Assembly (NCBI RefSeq): GCF_901538355.1
Contig: NZ_LR593887.1
Coordinates: 5,618,920-5,682,919 of the forward strand
DNA length: 64,000 nucleotides
Reading direction: 5' to 3'
From: Tuwongella immobilis
GTDB lineage: Bacteria; Planctomycetota; Planctomycetia; Gemmatales; Gemmataceae
How positions within the stretch are numbered: the first letter of the stretch is position 1; each line of letters opens with the position of its first letter. The translations under genes were made by a program, and so were the position numbers. Below the pieces are notes generated by a model. The model did not search any database. It saw only the letters and a program-made list of their open reading frames with translations, and had not been told where the DNA came from. Positions 1 to 9,058 of this stretch are shown here, piece after piece.

Positions 1-87
1 CGAATCGGCTCGATGTCGTTCAATCGGCAGCGAACCGATTCCGCATGTTCCAGCCAACCATTCGCACGCTTCTCACCATCATCTCGA

Positions 88-315
88 TCAACCATCTATA
101 TTCGCACGATCCGATGAATTTCCGGAAACAATCGCGCCATCCCGACGGCGATGATTCGCCTCCACGGCATTGCGAATCGACTCGACCAACAGCCCGAGAG
201 CGATCAACCCAATGCCCAACCAAAGCTCCGGATCTTGATTCTGCCGCAATCCAGTCGCGGTAAACCACCCACCCAGGAGATAGGCAATTCCCGTCAGCAG
301 TCGAATGATGCGCAT
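88..315 (-). CDS. Small two-segment membrane protein, unknown function
   Basis: A 75-residue protein that I do not recognise. Two hydrophobic stretches are visible (about residues 4-20 and 31-45), separated by a short polar loop, followed by a charged hydrophilic tail of about 25 residues, so it is probably an inner-membrane protein. The start is the ATG preceded by AGAGGAG about seven bases upstream. A longer reading frame extends upstream, but it would run through a strong hairpin and has no comparable ribosome-binding site. It lies downstream of accC and the next small membrane protein on the same strand, separated from them by a terminator-like hairpin, so it is probably transcribed separately. 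Confidence 0.6.
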   Translation of the reverse strand: MRIIRLLTGIAYLLGGWFTATGLRQNQDPELWLGIGLIALGLLVESIRNAVEANHRRRDGAIVSGNSSDRANIDG

Positions 316-422
316 TGGTTGCACTCCTCTGGCGATTGATCGCAGGGCACACTGGGAATTCGTTCGCGTGGCTCGCTCCTTGCCTGCCACCAGCGATTTC
401 CATGAATTGGGCACGGAAACGA

Positions 423-465
423 CGCACGCCGGGAGCGGGGCGATGGCCCACATTCCCGGCGTGCG
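423..465 (-). terminator. Hairpin, likely terminator of the pepP-accB-accC run
   Basis: A perfect 12-base inverted repeat: CGCACGCCGGGA at 423-434 and TCCCGGCGTGCG at 454-465 enclose a 19-base loop. It sits between the small gene after accC and the next gene on the same strand. On the minus strand only a short T-rich stretch follows, so it is a strong stem but not a textbook intrinsic terminator. Confidence 0.6.
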
Positions 466-483
466 ATTCATCATGCATCACGA

Positions 484-666
484 CTATTCGTATTTCTCGA
501 GATTCTGATACGGGTTATTTCCGCCTTGCGAAATCAACCCATTCAACCACGAGACAAACCACCAGCCAATTCCCAGGCCAATCAGGAGCAATCCGACGTA
601 CATCATCCGTCGGACAAAGAGTTTACGGTTCTCGATGTCATCGCCCGACGATCGGCTGGGGGACAT
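484..666 (-). CDS. Small single-pass membrane protein downstream of accC
   Basis: A 60-residue protein with one clear transmembrane segment (about residues 21-41, rich in Leu, Ile, Gly and Trp) after a charged N-terminus, ending in a polar tail. It starts 3 bases after the accC stop, with GGAGG ten bases before the ATG, so it is almost certainly the last gene of the pepP-accB-accC transcript. The function is unknown. Its place suggests it is carried along with the acetyl-CoA carboxylase subunits, but nothing in the sequence ties it to fatty acid synthesis. Confidence 0.6.
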   Translation of the reverse strand: MSPSRSSGDDIENRKLFVRRMMYVGLLLIGLGIGWWFVSWLNGLISQGGNNPYQNLEKYE

Positions 667-669
667 GGC

Positions 670-2031
670 TCAGGTGCCTCCGGGCTTCGATTGCATGAAT
701 GTCCGTTCGATCAACGTTGTATCGACTTTCCCTTCCACGAACGCCGCCGTGTTGAAAATATCGCGATGCAGCGGAATCGTCGTCTTGATTCCTTCCACCA
801 CGAATTCGCGCAGGGCACGACGCATGGCGGCCAGCGCTTCGGTTCGCGTCGGTTGATGCACCAGCAGCTTGGCCACTAGCGAATCGTAATTCGGCGGAAC
901 CTTATAGCCGGTAATGACATGCGAATCGAGCCGCACACCAGGGCCACCGGGCGGTCGCCAAGTGGTGATTTGCCCCGGCGAGGGGCGAAAATCGTTGGCG
1001 GGGTCTTCGGCGTTGATGCGGCATTCGATGGCACAACCGCGATGGACGATGTCCGATTGCGTATAGCCCAGAGCTTCCCCGGCGGCAATGCGGATCTGCT
1101 CGCGGACCAGATCGACCCCCGTCACCAGTTCGGAAACCGGGTGTTCCACCTGAATCCGAGCGTTGACTTCGATGAAGTAGAAGTTGTTCTGCTGGTCGAG
1201 CAAAAACTCGCAAGTGCCTGCGGAGTAATACCCTGCGGTCTTGGCCAATCGCACGGCGGCGGCGCAAATCGCCTCGCGGACTTCCACCGGCAAATTCGGG
1301 GCGGGCGATTCTTCCACCAACTTTTGATGGCGGCGTTGCAGCGAGCAGTCACGCTCGTACAAGTGAACCACGTTCCCGAATCGGTCGCCGAGAATCTGCA
1401 CCTCGATATGCCGCGGGCGATCGAGATACTTTTCGAGATAGACGCTGCCGTCTTTGAAGGCGGCTTCGGCTTCCTGGGCGGCGGCCTGCAAGCCACTGAC
1501 CAGATCGAGTTCGTTGCGAGCCACCCGCATGCCCCGGCCACCACCACCGGCAGCCGCCTTGATGAGCACCGGATAGCCGACCCGATTCGCAAACTCTTTG
1601 GCCTGCTCGGGATCGGTAATCAGGCCATCGCTACCGGGAACGACCGGCACATTGGCTTGGCGGGCGATTTGCTTGGCGGCGTTCTTGTTCCCCAGGCGGC
1701 GCATCGCTTCTTCGGGCGGGCCGATGAATTCGATTTTGCAGCCCCGGCAGACTTCCGCGAAGTGCGCATTTTCCGACAAAAATCCGTAGCCGGGGTGAAT
1801 CGCTTCCACCCCCGCAATTTCGGCTGCCGAAATGATACGCGGAATCTTCAGATACGATTCCGTCGCGGGGCCCGGTCCGATGCAAATCGCCTCATCTGCC
1901 AGTTCCAAATAGGCAGCACCACGATCGGCTTCGGAATAGACCGCGACCACTTCAATGCCAAGATCCCGACAGGCCCGAATGACCCGCAGGGCAATCTCGC
2001 CACGGTTGGCGACCATAATACGTTGAAACAT
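670..2031 (-). CDS. accC: Biotin carboxylase subunit of acetyl-CoA carboxylase
   Basis: 453 residues, the usual length of AccC. It carboxylates the biotin on the carrier protein with ATP and bicarbonate, the first half-reaction of malonyl-CoA synthesis. The N-terminal domain starts directly with the MVANRGEIA motif. [10 protein letters not shown] is at about residues 79-88, the ATP-grasp glycine loop GGGGRGM at 162-168, and the catalytic [10 protein letters not shown] segment at about 288-297. The ATG is preceded by AGGAA. It lies 59 bases downstream of accB on the same strand, the standard accB-accC pairing. No carboxyltransferase subunits (accA, accD) are in the window. Confidence 0.97.
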   Translation of the reverse strand: MFQRIMVANRGEIALRVIRACRDLGIEVVAVYSEADRGAAYLELADEAICIGPGPATESYLKIPRIISAAEIAGVEAIHPGYGFLSENAHFAEVCRGCKIEFIGPPEEAMRRLGNKNAAKQIARQANVPVVPGSDGLITDPEQAKEFANRVGYPVLIKAAAGGGGRGMRVARNELDLVSGLQAAAQEAEAAFKDGSVYLEKYLDRPRHIEVQILGDRFGNVVHLYERDCSLQRRHQKLVEESPAPNLPVEVREAICAAAVRLAKTAGYYSAGTCEFLLDQQNNFYFIEVNARIQVEHPVSELVTGVDLVREQIRIAAGEALGYTQSDIVHRGCAIECRINAEDPANDFRPSPGQITTWRPPGGPGVRLDSHVITGYKVPPNYDSLVAKLLVHQPTRTEALAAMRRALREFVVEGIKTTIPLHRDIFNTAAFVEGKVDTTLIERTFMQSKPGGT

Positions 2032-2090
2032 GGGACGAACGATTCCTGCAAGGTCCGCGAAATATCACCCGTCGGGATCATCCCACGTGA

Positions 2091-2624
2091 TTACGACAAT
2101 TCCACTCGGTACAACACGGTGCCGTATTCCACGGACTGAGCGTTTTGGACGCAGACTTCGGCGATGGTGCCGGTGCATTCGGCCTTGATGTCGTTGAACA
2201 ACTTCATGGCTTCGACGAGGCACACCACGGTGTCGGGCTTGATCTTGCTGCCGACTTTGACGAAGTCATCGGCATCAGGCTTGGGCTTGCTGTAAAAGGT
2301 TCCCGGGGTGGGACTTTTGATTTCGAACAGCTTCTTGGCCGGAGCAGCGGGAGCCGCAGCCTGGGCGGGTGCCGCAGCCGCAGTTGGAGCCGCGCCAGCC
2401 GGTGCCGGGGCAGCAGCGGCGGCGGCGAGTTGTTGCAACAATCCCGGGGGGAGGCCCATCGGAGCGGCCGCGCCACCACCACCGCCACGCCGCAAACGAA
2501 TGCGACGATCGCCTTCTTGCAGGGCGATTTCGCTCAATTCGTGGCGGCTCATCAGCCGGATCAGGTAGCGAAGCGTCTCAACATCAAACGGACGCGGCGT
2601 TTCAGGCAATTCGTCGGAGGCCAC
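2091..2624 (-). CDS. accB: Biotin carboxyl carrier protein of acetyl-CoA carboxylase
   Basis: About 177 residues. The C-terminal biotinyl domain carries EAMK with the biotin-accepting Lys near residue 141. Before it is a long Ala/Pro-rich flexible linker (about residues 47-97), typical of AccB. The N-terminal part contains the conserved segment that binds biotin carboxylase. I prefer the GTG start at 2624 because GAGAAGGGG lies six bases upstream and it avoids overlap with the peptidase gene that ends at 2638. An ATG at 2654 is possible but has no ribosome-binding site and would overlap that gene. It is co-transcribed with accC. Confidence 0.93.
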   Translation of the reverse strand: MASDELPETPRPFDVETLRYLIRLMSRHELSEIALQEGDRRIRLRRGGGGGAAAPMGLPPGLLQQLAAAAAAPAPAGAAPTAAAAPAQAAAPAAPAKKLFEIKSPTPGTFYSKPKPDADDFVKVGSKIKPDTVVCLVEAMKLFNDIKAECTGTIAEVCVQNAQSVEYGTVLYRVELS

Positions 2625-2637
2625 CGATGTCCCCTTC

Positions 2638-3768
2638 TCAGGCAAAATAGGCATCCCAATCGGAGGGCAGATGCGATAGCCGTTCGCATCCATCCGATGT
2701 GATTAAGAAATCGTCTTCCAGGCGCACCCCGCCGAATTCCGGCAGATAAATGCCAGGCTCCAGCGTGACGACCATTCCCGCGGCCAGGATATCGTCGGAG
2801 TTGGTCCGAATCGAGGGCGATTCGTGAATCTGCAGCCCCACCCCGTGACCTAACCCGTGAATGAATCGATCGTTATAGCCCGCTTCTTCCATGACTTTGC
2901 GAGCGGCCGCATCCACTGCTTTCGCTTCGACCCCGGCCCGCAGCGTATCGGCAGCGGCTTGTTGCGCGTTCCGGACGATGGTATATAACTCGCAGAGGCG
3001 ATTTTCAATCTTTCGCCGAGTCGCAACCGGGAAGTTGGCCCGCGCCGGCGAGGGGAGCATTCTCGTCAGATCGCTACGATACAACGACCCATCCATCGAA
3101 CCCCAATCCAACAGCAGAAATGGCGATTCGTGCAGCCGTCGCGTGGGGCTGGACGTGGAATGCGGCAATGCGGAACGATCGCCAATGCCGACAATCGGCG
3201 AAAACGAGGTGGTCACGCCCCCTGCCCGCCGCACAAACCCCTCCATCGCATCGGCCAATTCTTTTTCGCTTTCGTGTCCCTGCATCATGCTGCGGAACAT
3301 CGCAAACGCACGCTCGGCCTGATCAATGGCACGTCGAATCGACTGAATCTCGCTGCGATCTTTGATCACCCGCAGCGATTCCACCAACGCATCGCAACTG
3401 AGAAATTCCACCGTCGGGGCCAAATCGCTCAGCCGCTCGTAATCCGCAAGCGTCATGGTCGTGGCTTCGACCCCGACGCGATTCAACCCCATCTGGGTGA
3501 GCGTCTCGGCAGTCATCTGCATGGTGGTGCGATCGTGTTTCCGAATCACCACATCCATGGAATCGCCGATTTCGTCCGCGATTTGCCCCGCATAGCGATC
3601 ATCGCTGACAAAAATCGACTGTTTTCGCCCGACGATCAGAAAGCTGGAATCGCCCGTAAACCCTGTCAGATAGGTGACATTGAGCGGATGAGTCACCAGT
3701 AGCGCATCCAATTCATGCGACTTTAGAAGTTTCACAAGCCGATTCCGGCGTCGGGTCAAATCATCCAT
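2638..3768 (-). CDS. Xaa-Pro aminopeptidase, M24 family
   Basis: 376 residues with a creatinase-type N-terminal domain (starting DDLTRRRNRL) and a C-terminal pita-bread metallopeptidase domain. The five metal ligands of family M24 can be placed: Asp221, Asp233, His308 in HGLGHGVGL, Glu337 in LEPGIYL and Glu351 in RLEDDF. It probably removes N-terminal residues preceding proline in the cytoplasm. The ATG at 3768 has GGGAG eight bases upstream; a GTG nine bases earlier sits directly on that site. It is the first gene of the run leading into accB-accC. In Bacillus a homologous peptidase precedes efp-accB-accC; efp is missing here. Confidence 0.9.
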   Translation of the reverse strand: MDDLTRRRNRLVKLLKSHELDALLVTHPLNVTYLTGFTGDSSFLIVGRKQSIFVSDDRYAGQIADEIGDSMDVVIRKHDRTTMQMTAETLTQMGLNRVGVEATTMTLADYERLSDLAPTVEFLSCDALVESLRVIKDRSEIQSIRRAIDQAERAFAMFRSMMQGHESEKELADAMEGFVRRAGGVTTSFSPIVGIGDRSALPHSTSSPTRRLHESPFLLLDWGSMDGSLYRSDLTRMLPSPARANFPVATRRKIENRLCELYTIVRNAQQAAADTLRAGVEAKAVDAAARKVMEEAGYNDRFIHGLGHGVGLQIHESPSIRTNSDDILAAGMVVTLEPGIYLPEFGGVRLEDDFLITSDGCERLSHLPSDWDAYFA

Positions 3769-4017
3769 TCGCGCCACTCCCAGGGATGGCGTTCAGGGTA
3801 TCGCTGGAACCAGGTCGGACAAGTGGCGATTTTGCGAGATCGCACCGAGATGCGGATTTTTCGCGCCGGACTCGTAAAATCAATCCAATTCCGATGAATT
3901 GACTTGTGGGACGGCCCAGAGTTTGGCATAGTGCAAGTGCCCGATCGCCCAGCTACTTTCGTGTCACGGTTCTACTATCCAGAAGCATTCGCGCGGAGTC
4001 GATTGGCGACGCACCCC

Positions 4018-6516
4018 ATGCCAACGGAATCCTCCAACGCTGGGCCACCACCCCCGGAACCGGTTCGCCGATTGGGTTCCCAGGGGAAGATCACCCATTT
4101 GGGCCGTCAGCCCCAATCCGAAACCGCTCCGAATCTGCATGATTCGATTTTCGGAAAACCAAACCCATCGACGCAATCCATGAATTTGTTGTTCCCCGAT
4201 GCCGAATCCGGGGAACTGGGGCAACTCGACCGTTACCGCGTGGTCCGACTCATTGGCACCGGCGGCATGGGCATGGTGTTTGAAGCCGAAGATCCGGAAT
4301 TGGAACGCCGCGTGGCGCTGAAGGTGATCCGCCCGGAATTCGTCGCCGATGTCGCCCTGCGGAAACGCTTTCTCCGCGAAGCCCGCGCCATGGCCGGCAT
4401 CGATCATCCGAATATCATTCCGATCTACCATGTCGGCCAACTGACGCTGCCCGGCAAAGGCACCCTGCCCATGTTCGTCATGCCATTGTTGCAAGGCGAA
4501 ACGTTGGAGCAACGACTGCAACGCTCGAAAGTCATTCACTATCAGAAGTTAGTGCCGATTGCCCGACAGATTGCCGATGGCTTGACCTGCATTCACGAGC
4601 GCGGCACCATTCACCGCGACATCAAACTTGCCAACATTTGGCTGAGTCCGCCCGACGATCAAATCAAAATCCTCGATTTCGGCCTCGCTCGCCCCAGCAG
4701 CACCGAGACGCCCGGCACCGGCAGTCGGATGGACAATCTGTGGGGCACCCCACTGTTTATGTCCCCGGAACAGATCCAAGGCCAAGAGATTGACGGCCGC
4801 AGCGATCAATTCAGCCTCGGCGTGGTGCTTTACACCTGCTTGGCAGGTCAGTTACCCTTTCCGGATCAACCGTTGGCCAAATTGCTGCGGTCGATTGCGG
4901 TGGATGTCCCCACCCCGATCACGCAATTGGTCCCAGAGTTGCCGCCGGAGTTGGCCGAACTGATTCAGCGACTCATGGCCAAACATCCGGCGTTGCGGTA
5001 TCCCACAACCCGACAAATGGCCGACGATTTGGCCATTCTCGAAGCCAAATGGGGGCTGGATCGCTCGTCGCAATCGCTTACCATGGCGGTCCTCAGCGGA
5101 GCGATTCCGCCGCCGACGACACGCAGCCTGCCATCGAGCGTCTCGGGATCGAGCGATCATCCGAGTATCAACGGCCCTCAATCGCTCACCGGAACGGTTC
5201 CCGTGGCACCCGGAGCCGCGCCGCTTCCCCCCGTGCCGACCGAATCGGGCATTTCTCGCCGAAAAGCCCTCACGATGATGGGTGCCAGCGTCGCGTTTGG
5301 CATCGGAATCTGGGAAATTCAACACAACCTCCGCAGCCGACCAATCGAAATCATCGGCCCCACCTTGGAGCCACTGCGCATCGGTGTCGCGTTGGCGCTT
5401 TCCGGCGATCGAGCGGAACTCGAAGCCCCGCTGGTGGATCTGCTGTCGTTCGCTGCCGATGAATTGAACGCACTCGGCGGCCTACTCGGGCGAAAAGTCG
5501 AATGCCTCATCCGCGATTCCGAATCGAGCATTGCCGGCTACCAACGCGAAGCCGAAGAATTGCTCACCACCCAACAGGTAGCCGTTCTCTTTCTCGGTGG
5601 TCCCCGCATCAGTCGGCAGGTGGTGCAATCGCGTGCCGCCGAGTTGGATCGCTTGGTCATCTATCCGTTGAATTTTGAGGGGTTGGAATCGCACCCCAAC
5701 ATGCTCTTCACCGGCGCAACGCCACAACAAATCGATCTCCCGGCCATTGAATGGTGCCAACGTCAGGGAATGACCCGATTTGCGATTCTGGGCGACGCTC
5801 AAGCCGAATCTCCCGTTTGGCAAGCCATCGTGAAGGATGCCATCACGATGCGAAACGGGACCGTTTGCATTCAAGAAACGCTGCCGCAGATCAGCGAACT
5901 CGCCATCAACCGCAGTCTGCAACGCATCCAGCAGGCCAAACCGGACATTCTGCTGACCAATCTGGTCGGCGCCGCAAACCGCCTCTTCTTCCAAGTGCTG
6001 CTGTCGCTGCGTGGCTCCGGGCCGCTCTTGCCGACGCTGGGATTGCGATTGGATGCCTCCACCATTCGGAACATTCCATCGGAAACCCTTGCGGGGCATT
6101 ACGTTCCGGCGATGTATCTCGATGACCTGCCGGAATCGGTGAATCGCTCGTTCACGTCCCGGTTCCGCCAACGATTAGGCAACTATCGCACGATCAGCGA
6201 TGCGATGGCGGCCGCCTACGCTGGGGTGCAATTCTGGGCGAAAGCAGTCGCCGATCGGCAATCGCTGTCCGCTCGCGACCTGCGCACCGCCCTTTCGGGC
6301 ATGCGCTTACAATTGCCCGAGGGTCCAGGCATTCGCGTGGATGCGAATTCGCCTTACCTGTGGAAATATTTTCGCCTCATCCAGGCGGGCCACGATCGAC
6401 AAAAACAAGTGCTCGAAAACAGCGGTAAACTCTTACCCCCACAACCCTTTCCGACATCCCGCCCCCTGCTGGAATGGCAACAGCTTCTGGAAAAATTTTT
6501 ACCAACTCCCTCATGA
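4018..6516 (+). CDS. Ser/Thr kinase fused to UrtA-like ligand-binding domain (first copy)
   Basis: 832 residues. An N-terminal Hanks-type kinase domain (about 72-340) has the glycine loop GTGGMGMVFEAED, Lys102 in VALKVI, the HRD catalytic loop at 199-201, DFG at 220-222 and SPEQ, so all catalytic residues are present. After a Pro/Ser-rich linker comes a twin-arginine motif, SRRKAL (413-418), directly followed by a hydrophobic segment. The remainder (about 452-832) resembles the UrtA/AmiC-type substrate-binding family (Peripla_BP_5): GGLLGRK, a YPLNFEG segment, FTGATP, and AYAGVQFW near the end. The likely topology is kinase inside and binding domain outside. The ATG at 4018 is a choice; the frame is open to a TTG at 3904, and neither has a clear ribosome-binding site. 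A paralogue follows 98 bases downstream. Confidence 0.9.
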   Translation: MPTESSNAGPPPPEPVRRLGSQGKITHLGRQPQSETAPNLHDSIFGKPNPSTQSMNLLFPDAESGELGQLDRYRVVRLIGTGGMGMVFEAEDPELERRVALKVIRPEFVADVALRKRFLREARAMAGIDHPNIIPIYHVGQLTLPGKGTLPMFVMPLLQGETLEQRLQRSKVIHYQKLVPIARQIADGLTCIHERGTIHRDIKLANIWLSPPDDQIKILDFGLARPSSTETPGTGSRMDNLWGTPLFMSPEQIQGQEIDGRSDQFSLGVVLYTCLAGQLPFPDQPLAKLLRSIAVDVPTPITQLVPELPPELAELIQRLMAKHPALRYPTTRQMADDLAILEAKWGLDRSSQSLTMAVLSGAIPPPTTRSLPSSVSGSSDHPSINGPQSLTGTVPVAPGAAPLPPVPTESGISRRKALTMMGASVAFGIGIWEIQHNLRSRPIEIIGPTLEPLRIGVALALSGDRAELEAPLVDLLSFAADELNALGGLLGRKVECLIRDSESSIAGYQREAEELLTTQQVAVLFLGGPRISRQVVQSRAAELDRLVIYPLNFEGLESHPNMLFTGATPQQIDLPAIEWCQRQGMTRFAILGDAQAESPVWQAIVKDAITMRNGTVCIQETLPQISELAINRSLQRIQQAKPDILLTNLVGAANRLFFQVLLSLRGSGPLLPTLGLRLDASTIRNIPSETLAGHYVPAMYLDDLPESVNRSFTSRFRQRLGNYRTISDAMAAAYAGVQFWAKAVADRQSLSARDLRTALSGMRLQLPEGPGIRVDANSPYLWKYFRLIQAGHDRQKQVLENSGKLLPPQPFPTSRPLLEWQQLLEKFLPTPS

Positions 6517-6614
6517 ATTTTGTCGGAAGCGGTCCACTTTTGGTAGACAATCGTTGGCCCCTGACTTAAAATAGAACCGACCAATGCGCAGGTTTTGCAT
6601 GTGGAGTGGGAGCG

Positions 6615-9041
6615 ATGGAACGGCCCAAGAATACCGGCGAAAACCCGACTGAGCCGCAATCCCCCCCTCCGATTGCTGATAGTTCGGATGCGGATACCAA
6701 CCCGCAACTGTCTAGCGGTGCCCAAACCAAACCCGGCTGGAAATCCGGGCAAGGTGTCTCGGCCCGTCTCGAGATCAATCCCTCGTTAAAATTTCTCTAT
6801 CCACCCCGCTCCGAAGGCGAAATCGGCTGGCTGGATCATTACCGCATCAAGCGCGTGCTCGGCACCGGCGGCATGGGCATCGTCCTGGAAGCCGAAGATA
6901 CCCACCTGCGCCGCCTGGTGGCGATCAAAGTCATTCGCCCGGAATTGGCGACCGATCTGCCGATCCGCCAACGCTTCATCCGCGAAGCGCGGGCCATGGC
7001 CGCAATCGATCATCCCAACGTGATTTCCGTTTATCAGGTGGGTCTGTTCGATCTCGCCGATGGCAGCAAACTACCAATGTTCGTCATGCCATTATTGCAA
7101 GGCGAAACGCTGGAAGCGCGGCTGGTCCGACAGGAAAAATTGCTCCCCGCCGAAGTCGTCATCATCGGCTGGCAAATCGCAGACGCTCTGGCGACCATCC
7201 ACGAACGTGGCACCATCCACCGCGATATCAAGCTCGCCAACATTTGGCTGTGTGCCCCCGATGCGCAGGTCAAGCTGCTCGATTTCGGCCTCGCTCGTGC
7301 CTACAACGATGCGATGAATCTCAGCACGGCTGCTGGCACCATGCTTGGCACGCCGCTGTTCATGTCGCCCGAACAAATTCAGGGGAAAACGCTCGACAAT
7401 CGCAGCGATCTGTTCAGCCTGGGGACGGTGCTGTACACCACCCTCACCGGCGATCTGCCGTTCGATGGCGACGATCTGAACGAACTGATGACTCTGATTG
7501 TGCAGCACAACCCGACACCGCCTCGAGACAAAGTTCGCGGCGTCCCAGCGGAACTCAATGACCTGATTGTGAGCTTGTTGCAGAAAGACCCCGCGAATCG
7601 CCCGCAGTCGGCCCGCGAGGTGGCCCAACAGCTTCGGAAGATGATCGACAAGTGGGGGCTTTCGCTTTCCGGCGGTCAATTTAGCGTCAAACCACTGCCG
7701 ACAACTGGCCGCGTCGCCACGCTCATCGGCGGGGGGCTAAGCCGACGCGAATGGATTCTCGGGGCCGGCGGTGCCGCATTGGGACTGGGCAGCCTGGGAT
7801 TCTACCTGTGGGAACGCAATCAACGCCCGACGACCATCGGCCCCGCTCGCCCAGTCGGGGAACCGATTCGGGTCGGCTTGCTGTTTTCGCAGCAAGGCAC
7901 GACGCAGCCCTTGGAAAAACCCGTCAGCGAGATGGTGACCCTGTTGTTCGAGGAAATCAACGCCAACGGCGGGTTACTCGGCCACCCCATCGAGATGATC
8001 TCCCGCGACGGCGCATCCAACGAGCGCATTTTCGCCCGCGAAGCGGAACGACTGCTGAAAGACGATCGGGTGCAGGTGATTTTCGGCTGTTGGAGTAGCT
8101 CCAGCCGTCGCACGGTCAAGCCAATCATTGAAGCCAATCAATCTCTGCTCATCTATCCATCTCGACACGAAGGGATGGAACGCTCGAATCATATTCTGTA
8201 TACTGGACCGTGTCCGAATCAGTTGCTGATGCCGACCATCGATTGGGCCATGAAATCGCTGAAGAAGCGACGGTTTGCCCTGCTGGGTTCGGATTTCATC
8301 TATTCGCACGCCGCGCATGCGGTGCTGACCGATGCGATTGAAGCCCGCAATGGCAGCGTGGTGTTCAACGATTTTCTGCCGCTCTCCGCATTTGCAGATG
8401 TGAATCGGCTGATGACGCAACTGAAGCAGCTTCGCGGCACCTTTGATGCGATTCTGAACACGGTCACCGGAACGGCGAACATCAATCTCTATGGTGCGCT
8501 GCACAGTGCCGGCTTCACGCCCACGACCACGCCGGTGATTGCCTTTGGTCTGGACGAACAAGCGATTACCAGCCTGGATCCGCCGGATATTGCCGGGCAT
8601 TATGTCGCGGGCAATTATGTCTCCACGCTCGATTCGCCGCTGAATCTCGATCTCACGAAACGCTATCAGGCGCGTTGGGGGGAAGGTCGCGCGATCACCG
8701 ATTCGATGGCGTCTGCCTATGCCGGGGTGCAACTCTGGTTGGCCGCCGTGAAACGCGCGGAATCGGCCGATCCGACAGCGGTGCGGCGGGCGCTCTCCAC
8801 AACGGAATTCGACGGCATCGATGGTCCGGGCATCCGCCTGGATGAGGACATGCAGCATGTCTGGAAATATTTCCGAGTCAGCGAGATTACCCCGGATCGG
8901 AAATTGAAGATTGTCGAGAATACGGGTAAACTCATTGCTCCAGAAGTCTACCCGACAAGCCGCTCCGCGAAAGAGTGGGAGGAATTCCTCCAGGCTCGCT
9001 ACCAAGAATGGGGCGGCTCCTGGGCGAATCGAGCGAATTAA
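6615..9041 (+). CDS. Ser/Thr kinase fused to UrtA-like ligand-binding domain (second copy)
   Basis: 808 residues with the same architecture as its upstream neighbour. The kinase domain (about 77-343) has the loop GTGGMGIVLEAED, Lys105, HRD at 202-204 and DFG at 223-225. A twin-arginine SRRE (376-379) leads into a Gly/Ala/Leu-rich hydrophobic segment and the WER charged boundary. The UrtA-like domain (about 418-800) is closer to real UrtA than in the first copy: FGCWSSSSRRTV, LLIYPSRHEG, YTGPCPNQ, then SMASAYAGVQLW. The ATG at 6615 has GGAG eight bases upstream. Tandem placement indicates duplication; the two binding domains have diverged and may sense different small molecules. No urea ABC transporter genes are nearby. 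Confidence 0.92.
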   Translation: MERPKNTGENPTEPQSPPPIADSSDADTNPQLSSGAQTKPGWKSGQGVSARLEINPSLKFLYPPRSEGEIGWLDHYRIKRVLGTGGMGIVLEAEDTHLRRLVAIKVIRPELATDLPIRQRFIREARAMAAIDHPNVISVYQVGLFDLADGSKLPMFVMPLLQGETLEARLVRQEKLLPAEVVIIGWQIADALATIHERGTIHRDIKLANIWLCAPDAQVKLLDFGLARAYNDAMNLSTAAGTMLGTPLFMSPEQIQGKTLDNRSDLFSLGTVLYTTLTGDLPFDGDDLNELMTLIVQHNPTPPRDKVRGVPAELNDLIVSLLQKDPANRPQSAREVAQQLRKMIDKWGLSLSGGQFSVKPLPTTGRVATLIGGGLSRREWILGAGGAALGLGSLGFYLWERNQRPTTIGPARPVGEPIRVGLLFSQQGTTQPLEKPVSEMVTLLFEEINANGGLLGHPIEMISRDGASNERIFAREAERLLKDDRVQVIFGCWSSSSRRTVKPIIEANQSLLIYPSRHEGMERSNHILYTGPCPNQLLMPTIDWAMKSLKKRRFALLGSDFIYSHAAHAVLTDAIEARNGSVVFNDFLPLSAFADVNRLMTQLKQLRGTFDAILNTVTGTANINLYGALHSAGFTPTTTPVIAFGLDEQAITSLDPPDIAGHYVAGNYVSTLDSPLNLDLTKRYQARWGEGRAITDSMASAYAGVQLWLAAVKRAESADPTAVRRALSTTEFDGIDGPGIRLDEDMQHVWKYFRVSEITPDRKLKIVENTGKLIAPEVYPTSRSAKEWEEFLQARYQEWGGSWANRAN

Positions 9042-9058
9042 CCTCACGAGGCCCCGGC

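Noticed and set aside
919-2139. Plus-strand open frame opposite accC
   Set aside because: Shadow of accC; all AccC motifs are on the minus strand.
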